Shown here in pieces: positions 1 to 6,414 of a DNA stretch of 8,606 bases. Positions within the stretch are counted from its first letter, which is position 1; the number at the start of each line of letters is the position of its first letter. Origin of the DNA: UBA11524 sp964391995 (GTDB taxonomy: Bacteria; Bacillota; Clostridia; Christensenellales; Aristaeellaceae). The stretch lies in contig CAYMOM010000082.1 of assembly GCA_964391995.1 (NCBI GenBank), positions 1-8,606 on the forward strand. The letters are read 5' to 3'. The notes under the pieces were generated by a model, which was not told the origin of the DNA, searched no databases, and was given only the letters and a program-made list of their open reading frames with translations. The position numbers and the translations under genes were made by a program.

Positions 1-296
1 ACCACATAGTCGTCAATGCCCAGCTCGAAGCCGTGAATCCTGTCGTATTCCTCGCCCCGGGCGGAGAGCATCAGCATGGGTACCTGGGTGGTTTTGCGTA
101 TCTCCCGGCAGGCGGAAAAGCCATCCAGCTCCGGCATCATAATGTCCATGATAACCAGGTCGTATGGCTGGCGGCGGCACAGCTCCACGGCCTCCATACC
201 ATTGGTGGCTTCCTCTACCTCATAGCCTTCGAACACCGCGTATTTCCGTATCAGCTCGCGAATCTTCTGCTCATCGTCCACAATCAGCAGCTTCAT
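1..296 (-). CDS. OmpR/PhoB-type response regulator, receiver domain (partial, runs off the left edge)
   Basis: The first 98 codons of a two-component response regulator, read leftward and cut by the window edge. The protein begins MKLLIVDDEQKIRELI. The acidic pair D7/D8 should bind the metal, D51 in the stretch LVIMDIMMPELDG is the phosphoacceptor, and S78 in LMLSAR takes the switch Ser/Thr position. The stretch ELGIDDYV near residues 91-98 leads into the conserved lysine, just outside the window. This layout is typical of the OmpR/PhoB class, but the DNA-binding domain is not visible, so the subclass is inferred. The start is fixed by a GAGG ribosome site 7 bases upstream. A PDZ-protein gene lies 54 bases upstream on the same strand. 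A sensor kinase is expected further left but cannot be seen. Confidence 0.93.
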   Translation of the reverse strand, partial: MKLLIVDDEQKIRELIRKYAVFEGYEVEEATNGMEAVELCRRQPYDLVIMDIMMPELDGFSACREIRKTTQVPMLMLSARGEEYDRIHGFELGIDDYV

Positions 297-303
297 AGCA
301 TCA

Positions 304-323
304 CCTCAAAAGAGAGTATATCA
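304..323 (-). promoter_or_regulatory. Possible extended -10 promoter and ribosome site of the response regulator
   Basis: Read on the minus strand, the gap between the PDZ gene and the response-regulator gene holds TGATATACT (323 down to 315). This is an extended -10 (TGn followed by TATACT), with no good -35 hexamer. The GAGG ribosome site sits at 307-304. If used, transcription would start almost at the ribosome site, leaving a leader of only about 10 to 15 bases. It could give the regulator expression independent of the PDZ gene. The motif is seen; its use is inferred. Confidence 0.4.
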
Positions 324-350
324 CATTTGGCAGCATTTGCCCAGAAAAAA

Positions 351-704
351 TCAATGCAGGCGCAGCTGCAGGGTTGTTGTTTCTTCATCATTCCGGCGCA
401 CATCCAGGCACATCTGCCTTTGGGCTTTGGCAAGCAGTGCCTCCAGCTGGAGTATGTCCGCCACCCGGGTTCCATCGGCCCGGAGGAGCACATCCCCCGG
501 GAGAATGCCTGCCCGGTCTGCCGGGCTGCTGTCACGCACGGCCAGCACGGAAATGCCCTCCTCGCTGTCCAGCAGCATCAGCCCCAGGGCAGCCATGCGG
601 GTGGCGGTTTCCGCTGGCTCGGCGGGAAGCAAGCGAAGGCAGAGGGTGGCGCCGCCAGCCAGCAGGCACAGGGCCAACAACAGAACAATCAGCCTGCGGT
701 GCAT
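351..704 (-). CDS. Small membrane-anchored or secreted PDZ-domain protein
   Basis: A 117-residue protein with a short basic N-terminus (MHRR), a hydrophobic segment at about residues 5-26 (signal anchor or signal peptide; no convincing lipobox cysteine) and one PDZ domain at about residues 38-117. The PDZ signature is clear: the carboxylate-binding loop region LGLML (40-44), then SSPADRAGILPGDVLL (59-74), the usual 'SPA..AGL..GD' turn of bacterial HtrA/SpoIVB/RseP-type PDZ domains. No protease domain is attached, so it is probably a binding or adaptor protein outside the membrane. A strong GGAGGG ribosome site precedes the ATG. It lies upstream of a response-regulator gene on the same strand, suggesting a part in sensing for that two-component system; this is inference from position only. 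I saw no clear promoter in front of it. Confidence 0.8.
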   Translation of the reverse strand: MHRRLIVLLLALCLLAGGATLCLRLLPAEPAETATRMAALGLMLLDSEEGISVLAVRDSSPADRAGILPGDVLLRADGTRVADILQLEALLAKAQRQMCLDVRRNDEETTTLQLRLH

Positions 705-766
705 GGGTGCTCCCTCCTTCTTTCCGCTATCCTATCCGCTGATGGTGAAGGGCGCATGAACTTGGC

Positions 767-795
767 TTGAATGGGGAATGAAATCGTGCTATACT
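767..795 (+). promoter_or_regulatory. Sigma-A-type promoter of the traX-family gene
   Basis: A -35 box TTGAAT (767-772), a 17-base spacer and a -10 box TATACT (790-795). Transcription should begin near 802, giving a leader of about 20 bases with an AAAGGGGG ribosome site at 811-818. The position of the -10 box also excludes an in-frame ATG at 778 as the real start of the downstream gene. Confidence 0.8.
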
Positions 796-822
796 GGGCC
801 ATATCCTGTCAAAGGGGGACTG

Positions 823-1560
823 ATGATGGAGAAACGCGGACGGATTGCAGGCAACACGGCGACAGGCTGGCTGAAGCTGATTGCCCTGGTGTTCATGTTC
901 TGCGACCATGCGGGGAAGATGCTCCTGCCCGGCGTGCCGGAGATGCGCGTGCTGGGGCGGATTGCTTTTCCCCTGTACTGCTGGTGCATGGTGGTGGGCT
1001 TCCACTACACCCGCAGCGTGCCGAAATACCTGCTGCGGGTGGCCTGCGTGGGCCTGCTGTCCCAGCCGCTGTACATGCTGGCCCTGAACCATACCTGGCA
1101 GGAGCCAAACATTTTCTTCACCCTGCTGCTGGCCCTGTGTGCCCTGTGGGGCATCCGGGAGAAATGGTGCCTCAGCCACATCTGGGCGCCGGTGCTGGCC
1201 CTGATGGCTGCCGTGCTGCTGAACTGCGACTATGGCTGGAAAGGCGTGCTGCTGGTGCTTTTGCTCCACGCCGCCAGGCACGGCAGGAGCGCCCTGGCGG
1301 CGGTGATGGTGGCCTTCTGCCTGTATTGGGGCACAGGCTCCCTGCCGGTTACGGATTTCTTTGGCATCCCGCTGAACGCGGTGCCTGCACCCTTCAGCCA
1401 GCTGACCTCACCCTTTTTGCGGACGCAGGCCCTGGCCATCCTGGCGCTGCCGCTGATGCTGCTCCGCTTCCCCAGGGATGTGAAGCTGCCACCCTGGCTG
1501 AGCTATGCCATGTACCCGGCACACCTGGTGCTGCTGTACGCCCTGGAGCAGATTTTCTGA
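823..1560 (+). CDS. TraX family integral membrane protein
   Basis: A 245-residue, very hydrophobic protein with several membrane segments (about 16-30, 44-64, 68-88, 96-111, 119-134, 139-151, 157-170, 200-215 and 228-243). It matches the TraX family (named for the F-plasmid protein that N-acetylates pilin). The signs are LKLIALVFMFCDHAG (17-31), the GRIAFPLY turn (45-52), SQP (80-82), NIFFTLLL (96-103), CDYG (135-138) and YAMYPAHL near the end (228-235), where a family histidine sits. Chromosomal TraX-like proteins in Firmicutes have no settled role; an acyltransferase is plausible but not shown. Either ATG 823 or ATG 826 may start it: the second has the better distance (7 bases) from the AAAGGGGG ribosome site. 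It is flanked by its own promoter and a new promoter for dapF, so it appears monocistronic. I see no convincing terminator after it. Confidence 0.85.
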   Translation: MMEKRGRIAGNTATGWLKLIALVFMFCDHAGKMLLPGVPEMRVLGRIAFPLYCWCMVVGFHYTRSVPKYLLRVACVGLLSQPLYMLALNHTWQEPNIFFTLLLALCALWGIREKWCLSHIWAPVLALMAAVLLNCDYGWKGVLLVLLLHAARHGRSALAAVMVAFCLYWGTGSLPVTDFFGIPLNAVPAPFSQLTSPFLRTQALAILALPLMLLRFPRDVKLPPWLSYAMYPAHLVLLYALEQIF

Positions 1561-1589
1561 CCCAATCCGGTTTTTTAGCTGTATTTTTA

Positions 1590-1618
1590 TTGTCCACCGG
1601 GCAAAAATGGACTATAAT
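1590..1618 (+). promoter_or_regulatory. Sigma-A-type promoter of the dapF-dapL-cysK operon
   Basis: A -35 box TTGTCC (1590-1595), a 17-base spacer and a consensus -10 box TATAAT (1613-1618). Transcription should start near 1625, leaving about 25 bases before the dapF ATG, with AAGGAG at 1638-1643. The leader is too short for a lysine riboswitch or T-box. Confidence 0.85.
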
Positions 1619-1650
1619 TGTAAAATCATCACGGAGCAAGGAGCAGTGTT

Positions 1651-2487
1651 ATGCGCTTTACAAAGATGCAGGGCATCGGCAACGATTACATTTATGTCAA
1701 CTGTTTCGAGGAAACCGTCCGCGACCCGGGCGCGCTGGCTGTGCGCATGAGCCGCCCCCACTTCGGCGTGGGCAGCGATGGCCTGGTGCTGATTGAGCCC
1801 AGCGATGTGGCAGACTTTGGCATGCGGATCTTCAACAGCGATGGCAGCGAAAGCGAAATGTGCGGCAATGCCCTCCGCTGCATTGGCAAGTATGTATACG
1901 AGCGCGGCCTGACGGACAAAACGGACATCAGCGTGATGACCGGCGCCGGCCTGAAGCTTTTGCAGCTCCGCACCCGGGGCGGCAAGGTGCATGCCGTGCG
2001 GGTGGACATGGGCTCCCCCGAGCTGAACCCGCGCCTGGTGCCCGTGGACCTGCCCGGTGAAATCATCCTGGGCCACCGGCTGGAGGTGGGCGGCATGGTG
2101 TATCCCATCCACTGCGTATCCATGGGCAACCCCCATTGCGTCATCTTCGTCAGCGACCCGGACGATGTAGATCTGCAAAGCATCGGTCCCATGATGGAAA
2201 ACCACCGGATTTTCCCCAACAGGACAAATGTGGAGTTTGTGTCCATCAAGGACAGGCACCACCTGCGCATGCGGGTATGGGAGCGGGGCGCCGGGGAAAC
2301 CATGGCCTGCGGCACCGGCTCCTGCGCGGCGTTGGTGGCCTCGGTGCTGACGGGCAAATGCGACCGCAGCGCGGAGATCAGGCTCAACGGCGGCGTGCTG
2401 CAGGTTGACTGGTCGCCGGCGGACAATCATGTGTATATGGAAGGCCCGGCAGAATTCGTGTTTGATGGCCTGTGGCCCGATGAATAA
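1651..2487 (+). CDS. dapF: Diaminopimelate epimerase DapF
   Basis: A 278-residue cytosolic, cofactor-free racemase that converts LL-diaminopimelate to meso-diaminopimelate, the cross-linking residue of many peptidoglycans and the precursor of lysine. The protein opens with the family signature FTKMQGIGNDYIYV. The two catalytic cysteines are in place: C71 in SEMCGNALRC and C220 in MACGTGSCAA. NSDGSE (62-67) and GNPHC are the other conserved substrate-contact stretches. Length is normal for the family. The start is set by AAGGAG 7 bases upstream and the promoter just before it. Twelve bases separate it from dapL, whose ribosome site begins at the dapF stop, so the two should be cotranscribed and act in sequence. 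Confidence 0.97.
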   Translation: MRFTKMQGIGNDYIYVNCFEETVRDPGALAVRMSRPHFGVGSDGLVLIEPSDVADFGMRIFNSDGSESEMCGNALRCIGKYVYERGLTDKTDISVMTGAGLKLLQLRTRGGKVHAVRVDMGSPELNPRLVPVDLPGEIILGHRLEVGGMVYPIHCVSMGNPHCVIFVSDPDDVDLQSIGPMMENHRIFPNRTNVEFVSIKDRHHLRMRVWERGAGETMACGTGSCAALVASVLTGKCDRSAEIRLNGGVLQVDWSPADNHVYMEGPAEFVFDGLWPDE

Positions 2488-2499
2488 GGAGGAAGCGCC

Positions 2500-3732
2500 A
2501 TGTTCCACGTCAACGACCATTTTCAGAAGCTGCCCGGCTCCTATCTCTTTGCGGAGATCGCCCGCCGGGTGAAGGTCTACCAGGAGGCGCACCCGGAGGC
2601 GGACATCATCCGCCTGGGCATTGGGGATGTCACCAAACCCCTGGTGCCTGCGGTGATTGACGCCATGCACAAGGCCGTGGACGAAATGGGCCGGCAGGAA
2701 ACCTTCAGGGGATACGGGCCGGACTTTGGCTACGACTTTCTGGTGAACGCCATCCGCGAGGGCGACTATGCCGCCCGCGGCATTGACATCGCCTACGATG
2801 AGGTGTTCATTTCCGATGGCGCCAAGAGCGATGTGGGCAACATTCAGGAGCTGTTCAGCGCCGATGCCGTCATCGCCGTTACCGACCCGGTGTATCCCGT
2901 GTATGTGGACAGCAACGCCATGGCGGGCCGGGCCGGCGATTACGCTGGCGACCGTTGGAACCGGCTGGTGTACTTGCCCTGCAATGCGGAAAACGGCTTT
3001 GTGCCGCCCCTGCCGGACAGGCCGGTGGACGTCATCTACCTGTGCTATCCCAACAACCCCACCGGCACCGTGCTGACCAAAGCGCAGCTGAAGCCCTTTG
3101 TGGACTGGGCAAAGGAGAACGGTGCCATTATCATTTACGATGCGGCGTACCGTGCCTTCATCACCACGCCGGATGTTCCCCTGAGCATTTACGAGGTGGA
3201 GGGCGCCAGAGATGTAGCCATCGAGTGCTGCTCCTTCAGCAAAACCGCCGGCTTCACCGGCACCCGCTGCGCCTATACGGTGATTCCCCACACGGTCTGC
3301 GGCCTTGATGCCCAGGGCGAAAAGGTCAGCCTGAACGCCATGTGGAAGCGCCGCATGGCCACCAAGTTCAACGGCGTCAGCTACCCGGTGCAGCGGGCTG
3401 CCGCTGCGGTGTATACCCCCGAAGGCCAGCAGCAGATCAAGGCGGTTATCGCCAGCTATATGGAAAACGCCCGCATCATCCGCCAAAGCCTGACGGAACA
3501 GGGCTTCACCGTCTTTGGCGGCACCGATGCGCCCTACATCTGGCTGAAGGTGCCCCAGGGCATGACCAGCTGGGCCTTCTTCGACCTGCTGCTGGGCAAG
3601 TGCCACATTGTGGGCACGCCCGGTTCCGGCTTTGGGCCCAGCGGCGAAGGGTACTTCCGCCTGACGGCCTTCAACACCCTGGAGAAAACCAGGCAGGCCA
3701 TGGAGCGGCTGAGCAAGCTGAAGGAGGCCTGA
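2500..3732 (+). CDS. dapL: LL-diaminopimelate aminotransferase DapL
   Basis: A 410-residue fold-type I PLP aminotransferase that makes LL-diaminopimelate from tetrahydrodipicolinate and glutamate in one step, bypassing the succinylase and acetylase routes. Its product is the substrate of the neighbouring DapF. Recognisable parts are the N-terminal FQKLPGSYLFAEIARRV, IRLGIGDVTKPL, the FRGYGPDFGYDFL stretch, YPNNPTGTV (N186), YDAAY (D214, Y217) and the PLP-binding SFSKTAGFTGTR with K248. The C-terminal half includes GTPGSGFGPSGEGYFRLTAF, with the arginine expected to hold the substrate carboxylate. Length matches the family. A strong AAGGAGG ribosome site overlaps the dapF stop. The gene is followed after 3 bases by cysK, whose ribosome site lies inside the dapL end. 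Confidence 0.96.
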   Translation: MFHVNDHFQKLPGSYLFAEIARRVKVYQEAHPEADIIRLGIGDVTKPLVPAVIDAMHKAVDEMGRQETFRGYGPDFGYDFLVNAIREGDYAARGIDIAYDEVFISDGAKSDVGNIQELFSADAVIAVTDPVYPVYVDSNAMAGRAGDYAGDRWNRLVYLPCNAENGFVPPLPDRPVDVIYLCYPNNPTGTVLTKAQLKPFVDWAKENGAIIIYDAAYRAFITTPDVPLSIYEVEGARDVAIECCSFSKTAGFTGTRCAYTVIPHTVCGLDAQGEKVSLNAMWKRRMATKFNGVSYPVQRAAAAVYTPEGQQQIKAVIASYMENARIIRQSLTEQGFTVFGGTDAPYIWLKVPQGMTSWAFFDLLLGKCHIVGTPGSGFGPSGEGYFRLTAFNTLEKTRQAMERLSKLKEA

Positions 3733-3735
3733 ACC

Positions 3736-4662
3736 ATGAAAGTGTATCGCAGCATTTCGGAGCTGATTGGTCATACCCCCCTGCTGGAGCTGGTGAATTA
3801 TCAGCGGGACAACGGCCTGAACGCCACCATTCTGGCAAAGCTGGAGTGCTTCAACCCTGCCGGCAGCGCCAAGGACCGCCCGGCCCGGGCCATGCTGGAT
3901 GATGCGGAGCGCCGCGGCCTGCTGCAGCCCGGCGGCACGGTGATCGAGCCCACCAGCGGCAACACGGGCATTGGCCTGGCTGCCGTGGGCATCGCCCGGG
4001 GATACCAGGTGATCCTCACCATGCCGGACAGCATGAGCGCCGAGCGCCGCAGCCTTCTGAAGGCTTACGGTGCCCGCCTGGTGCTGACCCCCGGCGCCCA
4101 GGGCATGGCCGGCGCCGTAGCCAAGGCGGAGGAGCTGGCCCGGGAAATCCCCGGCAGCATCATTGCCGGGCAGTTTGACAACCCTGCCAACCCCGGCGCC
4201 CACTACGCCACCACCGGCCCGGAGATCTGGCAGGACACGGATGGCAAGGTGGACATTTTCGTGGCCGGCGTGGGCACCGGCGGCACCATCAGCGGTGTGG
4301 GACGCTACCTGAAGGAGCAGAACCCCGCTGTGCGCATTGTAGCCGTGGAGCCGCAGGCCTCCCCCCTGCTCAGCTGCGGCAAGGCTGGTCCCCACAAGCT
4401 GCAGGGCATCGGCGCCAACTTTGTTCCAGGCAATTATGACAAGAGCGTGGTGGATGAGATCATCCCCATTGCGGCGGAGGATGCCTTTGCCGCCGGCCGC
4501 GCCATGGTGCGTGAAGGCATTCTGGTGGGCATTACCTCCGGTGCGGCGCTCCATGCAGCCAGGCTCCTGGCCCAGCGCCCGGAAAACGCCGGCAAAACCA
4601 TTGTGGCCCTCATGCCGGACACCGGCGAGAGATACCTTTCCACCGAATTGTTTGCCCAGTAA
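3736..4662 (+). CDS. cysK: Cysteine synthase (O-acetylserine sulfhydrylase) CysK
   Basis: A 308-residue fold-type II PLP enzyme that makes cysteine from O-acetylserine and sulfide in the cytosol. Evidence: SELIGHTPLLEL at the N-terminus, the PLP lysine K46 in NPAGSAKDR, the substrate loop PTSGNTGIG (72-80), AGQFDNPANPGAHY, the phosphate-binding GVGTGGT (178-184) and GITSGAA (265-271), where S268 contacts the pyridine nitrogen. Family members usually have SVKDRIA at the lysine; here it reads SAKDRPA, a mild change next to the active site. The related cystathionine beta-synthase is less likely because there are no CBS domains and the length fits CysK. The ribosome site AAGGAGG (3721-3727) lies inside the end of dapL. 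It is the last gene of the operon, before a clear terminator. Confidence 0.95.
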   Translation: MKVYRSISELIGHTPLLELVNYQRDNGLNATILAKLECFNPAGSAKDRPARAMLDDAERRGLLQPGGTVIEPTSGNTGIGLAAVGIARGYQVILTMPDSMSAERRSLLKAYGARLVLTPGAQGMAGAVAKAEELAREIPGSIIAGQFDNPANPGAHYATTGPEIWQDTDGKVDIFVAGVGTGGTISGVGRYLKEQNPAVRIVAVEPQASPLLSCGKAGPHKLQGIGANFVPGNYDKSVVDEIIPIAAEDAFAAGRAMVREGILVGITSGAALHAARLLAQRPENAGKTIVALMPDTGERYLSTELFAQ

Positions 4663-4670
4663 CGCCATTC

Positions 4671-4697
4671 GCCACCCGCTGGGTGGCATTTTTGTTT
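4671..4697 (+). terminator. Intrinsic terminator of the dapF-dapL-cysK operon
   Basis: A perfect 7-bp stem, GCCACCC (4671-4677) with GGGTGGC (4681-4687), closed by a GCT loop and followed by ATTTTTGTTT. It starts 8 bases after the cysK stop codon, which marks the end of the operon. Confidence 0.92.
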
Positions 4698-4726
4698 GCC
4701 GTTTGCAACTCGTTTCATCCTCGGCG

Positions 4727-4918
4727 TTTACGGCGGTGCCGGCCCGGAATGCGCTGGCGGAAACCACCCTGCACTCTCAGGACATCACCATCGATACGGA
4801 CAGCCGCACGGTGTACAAAGGGCAGGAACCCATTGCCCTCAAGCCCATGGAATATGCGCTGCTGTGCGACGGCGTATCCGAAATGGATCAGGGCGTGCTG
4901 ATCCCCGCACGCCCATGA
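4727..4918 (+). pseudogene. Relic of an OmpR/PhoB-type response-regulator DNA-binding domain
   Basis: An open stretch in one frame, without a usable start codon or ribosome site, encodes RNALAETTLHSQDITID followed by TDSRTVYKGQEPIALKPMEY and ALL. This is the start of a winged-helix (Trans_reg_C) output domain: the N-terminal sheet 'l..g.l.id...r.v..~g~.i.L' and the first helix '~.EYaLL'. The match stops at about 4863, and the rest (CDGVSEMDQGVLIPARP, then stop) lacks the recognition helix and wing. There is no receiver domain upstream; that space holds the cysK terminator. It is most simply the leftover of a deleted regulator gene. It could conceivably be translated from a non-ATG codon, but I see no support for that. 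The family assignment rests on visible pattern only. Confidence 0.6.
4885..4914. repeat. Two overlapping, mutually exclusive inverted repeats
   Basis: GGATCAG (4885-4891) pairs with CTGATCC (4898-4904) around a 6-base loop. GGGCGTGC (4891-4898) pairs with GCACGCCC (4907-4914) around an 8-base loop. The two stems share bases and cannot form together. They lie just past the 3' end of the DUF3343 gene on the minus strand and inside the relic on the plus strand. Neither strand has a T-run after the stems, so a standard intrinsic terminator is not supported. Confidence 0.7.
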
Positions 4919-4922
4919 CAGG

Positions 4923-5210
4923 TCAGCCCATATACCCGCCCTCCAGCCCCATGGGCTGCACCCGGGTGCGTCCGTCCCGGCGGGTTACCCGGTAAAAGCC
5001 AATCAGGTTGCCGGGCCGCAGGGCATCGTAAACGGCATAAACATCCTGGGCGTCCTGCAGGGCAAACCCCACAGACAGCCCGCAGCCCACCGAAACGCTT
5101 CTGGGCGTGCTGATGACCCTTGCCGGCACGCCGGCCTGCTTCAGGGCGCGCTCCAGCTGCATCACCTGCTGGCGGGAGCGGAATGCTGCAATGCCAAATT
5201 GCTCCTCCAT
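4923..5210 (-). CDS. DUF3343 protein (putative Se/S carrier-like)
   Basis: A 95-residue soluble protein of the DUF3343 family (named in Pfam as putative Se/S carrier-like). The typical beginning is FGIAAFRSRQQVMQLERALK, where short 'FrSt..a...E' proteins start. The core is ARVISTPRSVSVGCGLSV (30-47), with the single cysteine C43 in the family's conserved 'P.PR..s.gCG' element. Such a lone conserved cysteine could hold a persulfide or perselenide, but no biochemical role is established. A strong GGAGG ribosome site precedes the ATG. It is divergent from a cysteine-desulfurase-family gene, with 67 bases between the start codons, which suggests that the desulfurase could hand sulfur to C43; this is inference from position and family. 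The C-terminal tail after about residue 80 looks variable. Confidence 0.82.
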   Translation of the reverse strand: MEEQFGIAAFRSRQQVMQLERALKQAGVPARVISTPRSVSVGCGLSVGFALQDAQDVYAVYDALRPGNLIGFYRVTRRDGRTRVQPMGLEGGYMG

Positions 5211-5277
5211 GGTTCTACCTCCTTCCCTACACCATAGAATAGTCCCATCAGGGCCATTTGGTGCACAGGAGGTTGCT

Positions 5278-6414
5278 ATGATTTATCTGGACAATGCCGC
5301 CACCAGCTTTCCCAAGCCGCCGCAGGTGATCCGCGCGGTGCAGGGCACCATGGAAAAGCTGGGCGCCAACCCGGGCCGGGGCGGGCACAGGCTGGCCCTG
5401 CAGGCCGGCCGGGTGGTGCAGGCCTGCCGTGAGGAAGCCGCCCGCCTGCTGGGCATGGATCAGCCGGAGCGTATCATTTTCACCAAAAACTGCACGGAGG
5501 CACTGAACCTGGGCATTGGCGGCGTGCTCCACCAGGGGGACGAGGTGCTGTGCACCCATGGGGAGCACAACGCCGTGATGCGGCTGCTGAAGCGCTACGC
5601 CGCCTGGGGGCAGATCAGCCTGAAGGTGCTTAAGCCGGACAGCATGGGGGTTTTGCAGCCCCATGTGCTCCAGCAGCACATCACCAGCCGCACAGCCCTG
5701 GTGGTCTGCTGCCACGCCAGCAACGTGACCGGGGTCATTCAGCCTGCGGCCCGGCTGGGCGCCATTTGCCGGGAGAACGGCGTGACCTTTCTGGTGGATG
5801 CTGCCCAGACCGCCGGCGTGCTGGACATCAGCCCGGATACCCTCCATGCGGACATGGTGGCCATGCCCGGACACAAGGGCCTGCTGGGGCCCCAGGGCAC
5901 GGGCATCCTGGCCCTGGGCAGCCGGGCCGACCCGGAACCGCTGATGGTGGGCGGCACGGGCAGCGCCTCGGAAAGCATGCTGCAGCCTGCCCTGCTGCCC
6001 GACCGCTATGAAAGCGGCACCCTGAACACCCCCGGCCTGGCAGGGCTGCTCATGGGCCTGCGATTTGCCCGGCGCTACCGGCAGGAAATACACGAATACG
6101 AATCCTGGCTGAACCAGCGTTTCCGCCGGCAGATTGCGGGCCTGCCCGGCCTGCGGATGCTCCACCACCCGGACGCGGATTGTGTGGGCATCACCAGCTT
6201 TGTGGTGGAAGGCATGGACGCCGGGCAGATTGCCGATGGGCTGGACGCTGCCGGCATTGCCGTGCGGGGCGGCCTTCACTGTGCGCCCAGCATCCACACC
6301 TGGCTGGGCACCCTGCAAAGCGGCGCCGTGCGGGTGTCCCCCGGCATTTACAACACCGAGCAGGACATGGACGATGCAGCCGCCATCCTGGAGCGCATGC
6401 TCCGCCGCAGGTAG
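5278..6414 (+). CDS. Class V aminotransferase, cysteine desulfurase family
   Basis: A 378-residue PLP enzyme that should release sulfur (or selenium) from cysteine (or selenocysteine) as an enzyme-bound persulfide. It opens MIYLDNAATSFPKP and continues ANPGRGGHRLALQAG, the pattern of the TIGR01977-type subfamily, distinct from housekeeping IscS. Key residues: H97 in GEHNAV stacks on the cofactor, D174 and Q177 in VDAAQT contact PLP, K200 in MPGHKGLLGPQGTG is the Schiff-base lysine, and C335 in RGGLHCAPSIH is the likely persulfide cysteine. VRVSPGIYNTEQD follows near the end. The start is the ATG at 5278, with AGGAGG 5 bases upstream; longer in-frame starts would overlap the divergent DUF3343 gene. 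No clear promoter was found in the 67-base gap. SufS is a less likely identity because no suf genes are near. Confidence 0.9.
   Translation: MIYLDNAATSFPKPPQVIRAVQGTMEKLGANPGRGGHRLALQAGRVVQACREEAARLLGMDQPERIIFTKNCTEALNLGIGGVLHQGDEVLCTHGEHNAVMRLLKRYAAWGQISLKVLKPDSMGVLQPHVLQQHITSRTALVVCCHASNVTGVIQPAARLGAICRENGVTFLVDAAQTAGVLDISPDTLHADMVAMPGHKGLLGPQGTGILALGSRADPEPLMVGGTGSASESMLQPALLPDRYESGTLNTPGLAGLLMGLRFARRYRQEIHEYESWLNQRFRRQIAGLPGLRMLHHPDADCVGITSFVVEGMDAGQIADGLDAAGIAVRGGLHCAPSIHTWLGTLQSGAVRVSPGIYNTEQDMDDAAAILERMLRRR

Noticed and set aside
33..770. A plus-strand open frame of 245 codons at the left end.
   Set aside because: It lies antisense to the response regulator and PDZ genes, both of which have recognisable domains and ribosome sites.
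1545..1585. A terminator after the traX-family gene, from the T-run at 1571-1576.
   Set aside because: Only a 4-bp stem (CAGA/TCTG) can be drawn, and it is not next to the T-run.
1561..1650. A possible lysine riboswitch or T-box before dapF.
   Set aside because: The promoter is at 1590-1618, leaving only about 25 bases of leader.
1612..4767. A very long open frame on the minus strand (over 1,000 codons) opposite dapF, dapL and cysK.
   Set aside because: It is exactly codon-aligned with the three real genes, which share one frame. Its lack of stops only reflects the absence of TTA, CTA and TCA codons in them. The translated product is low-complexity (His/Ala/Gly/Val-rich) with no family signature or ribosome site.
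5211..5277. Divergent promoters between DUF3343 and the desulfurase gene.
   Set aside because: TATTCT (minus strand) and TAGAAT (plus strand) could be -10 boxes, but neither has an acceptable -35 hexamer, so I do not call them.
5248..6318. A long minus-strand open frame opposite the desulfurase gene.
   Set aside because: It has the same codon-aligned shadow pattern, and the plus-strand gene has clear active-site motifs.
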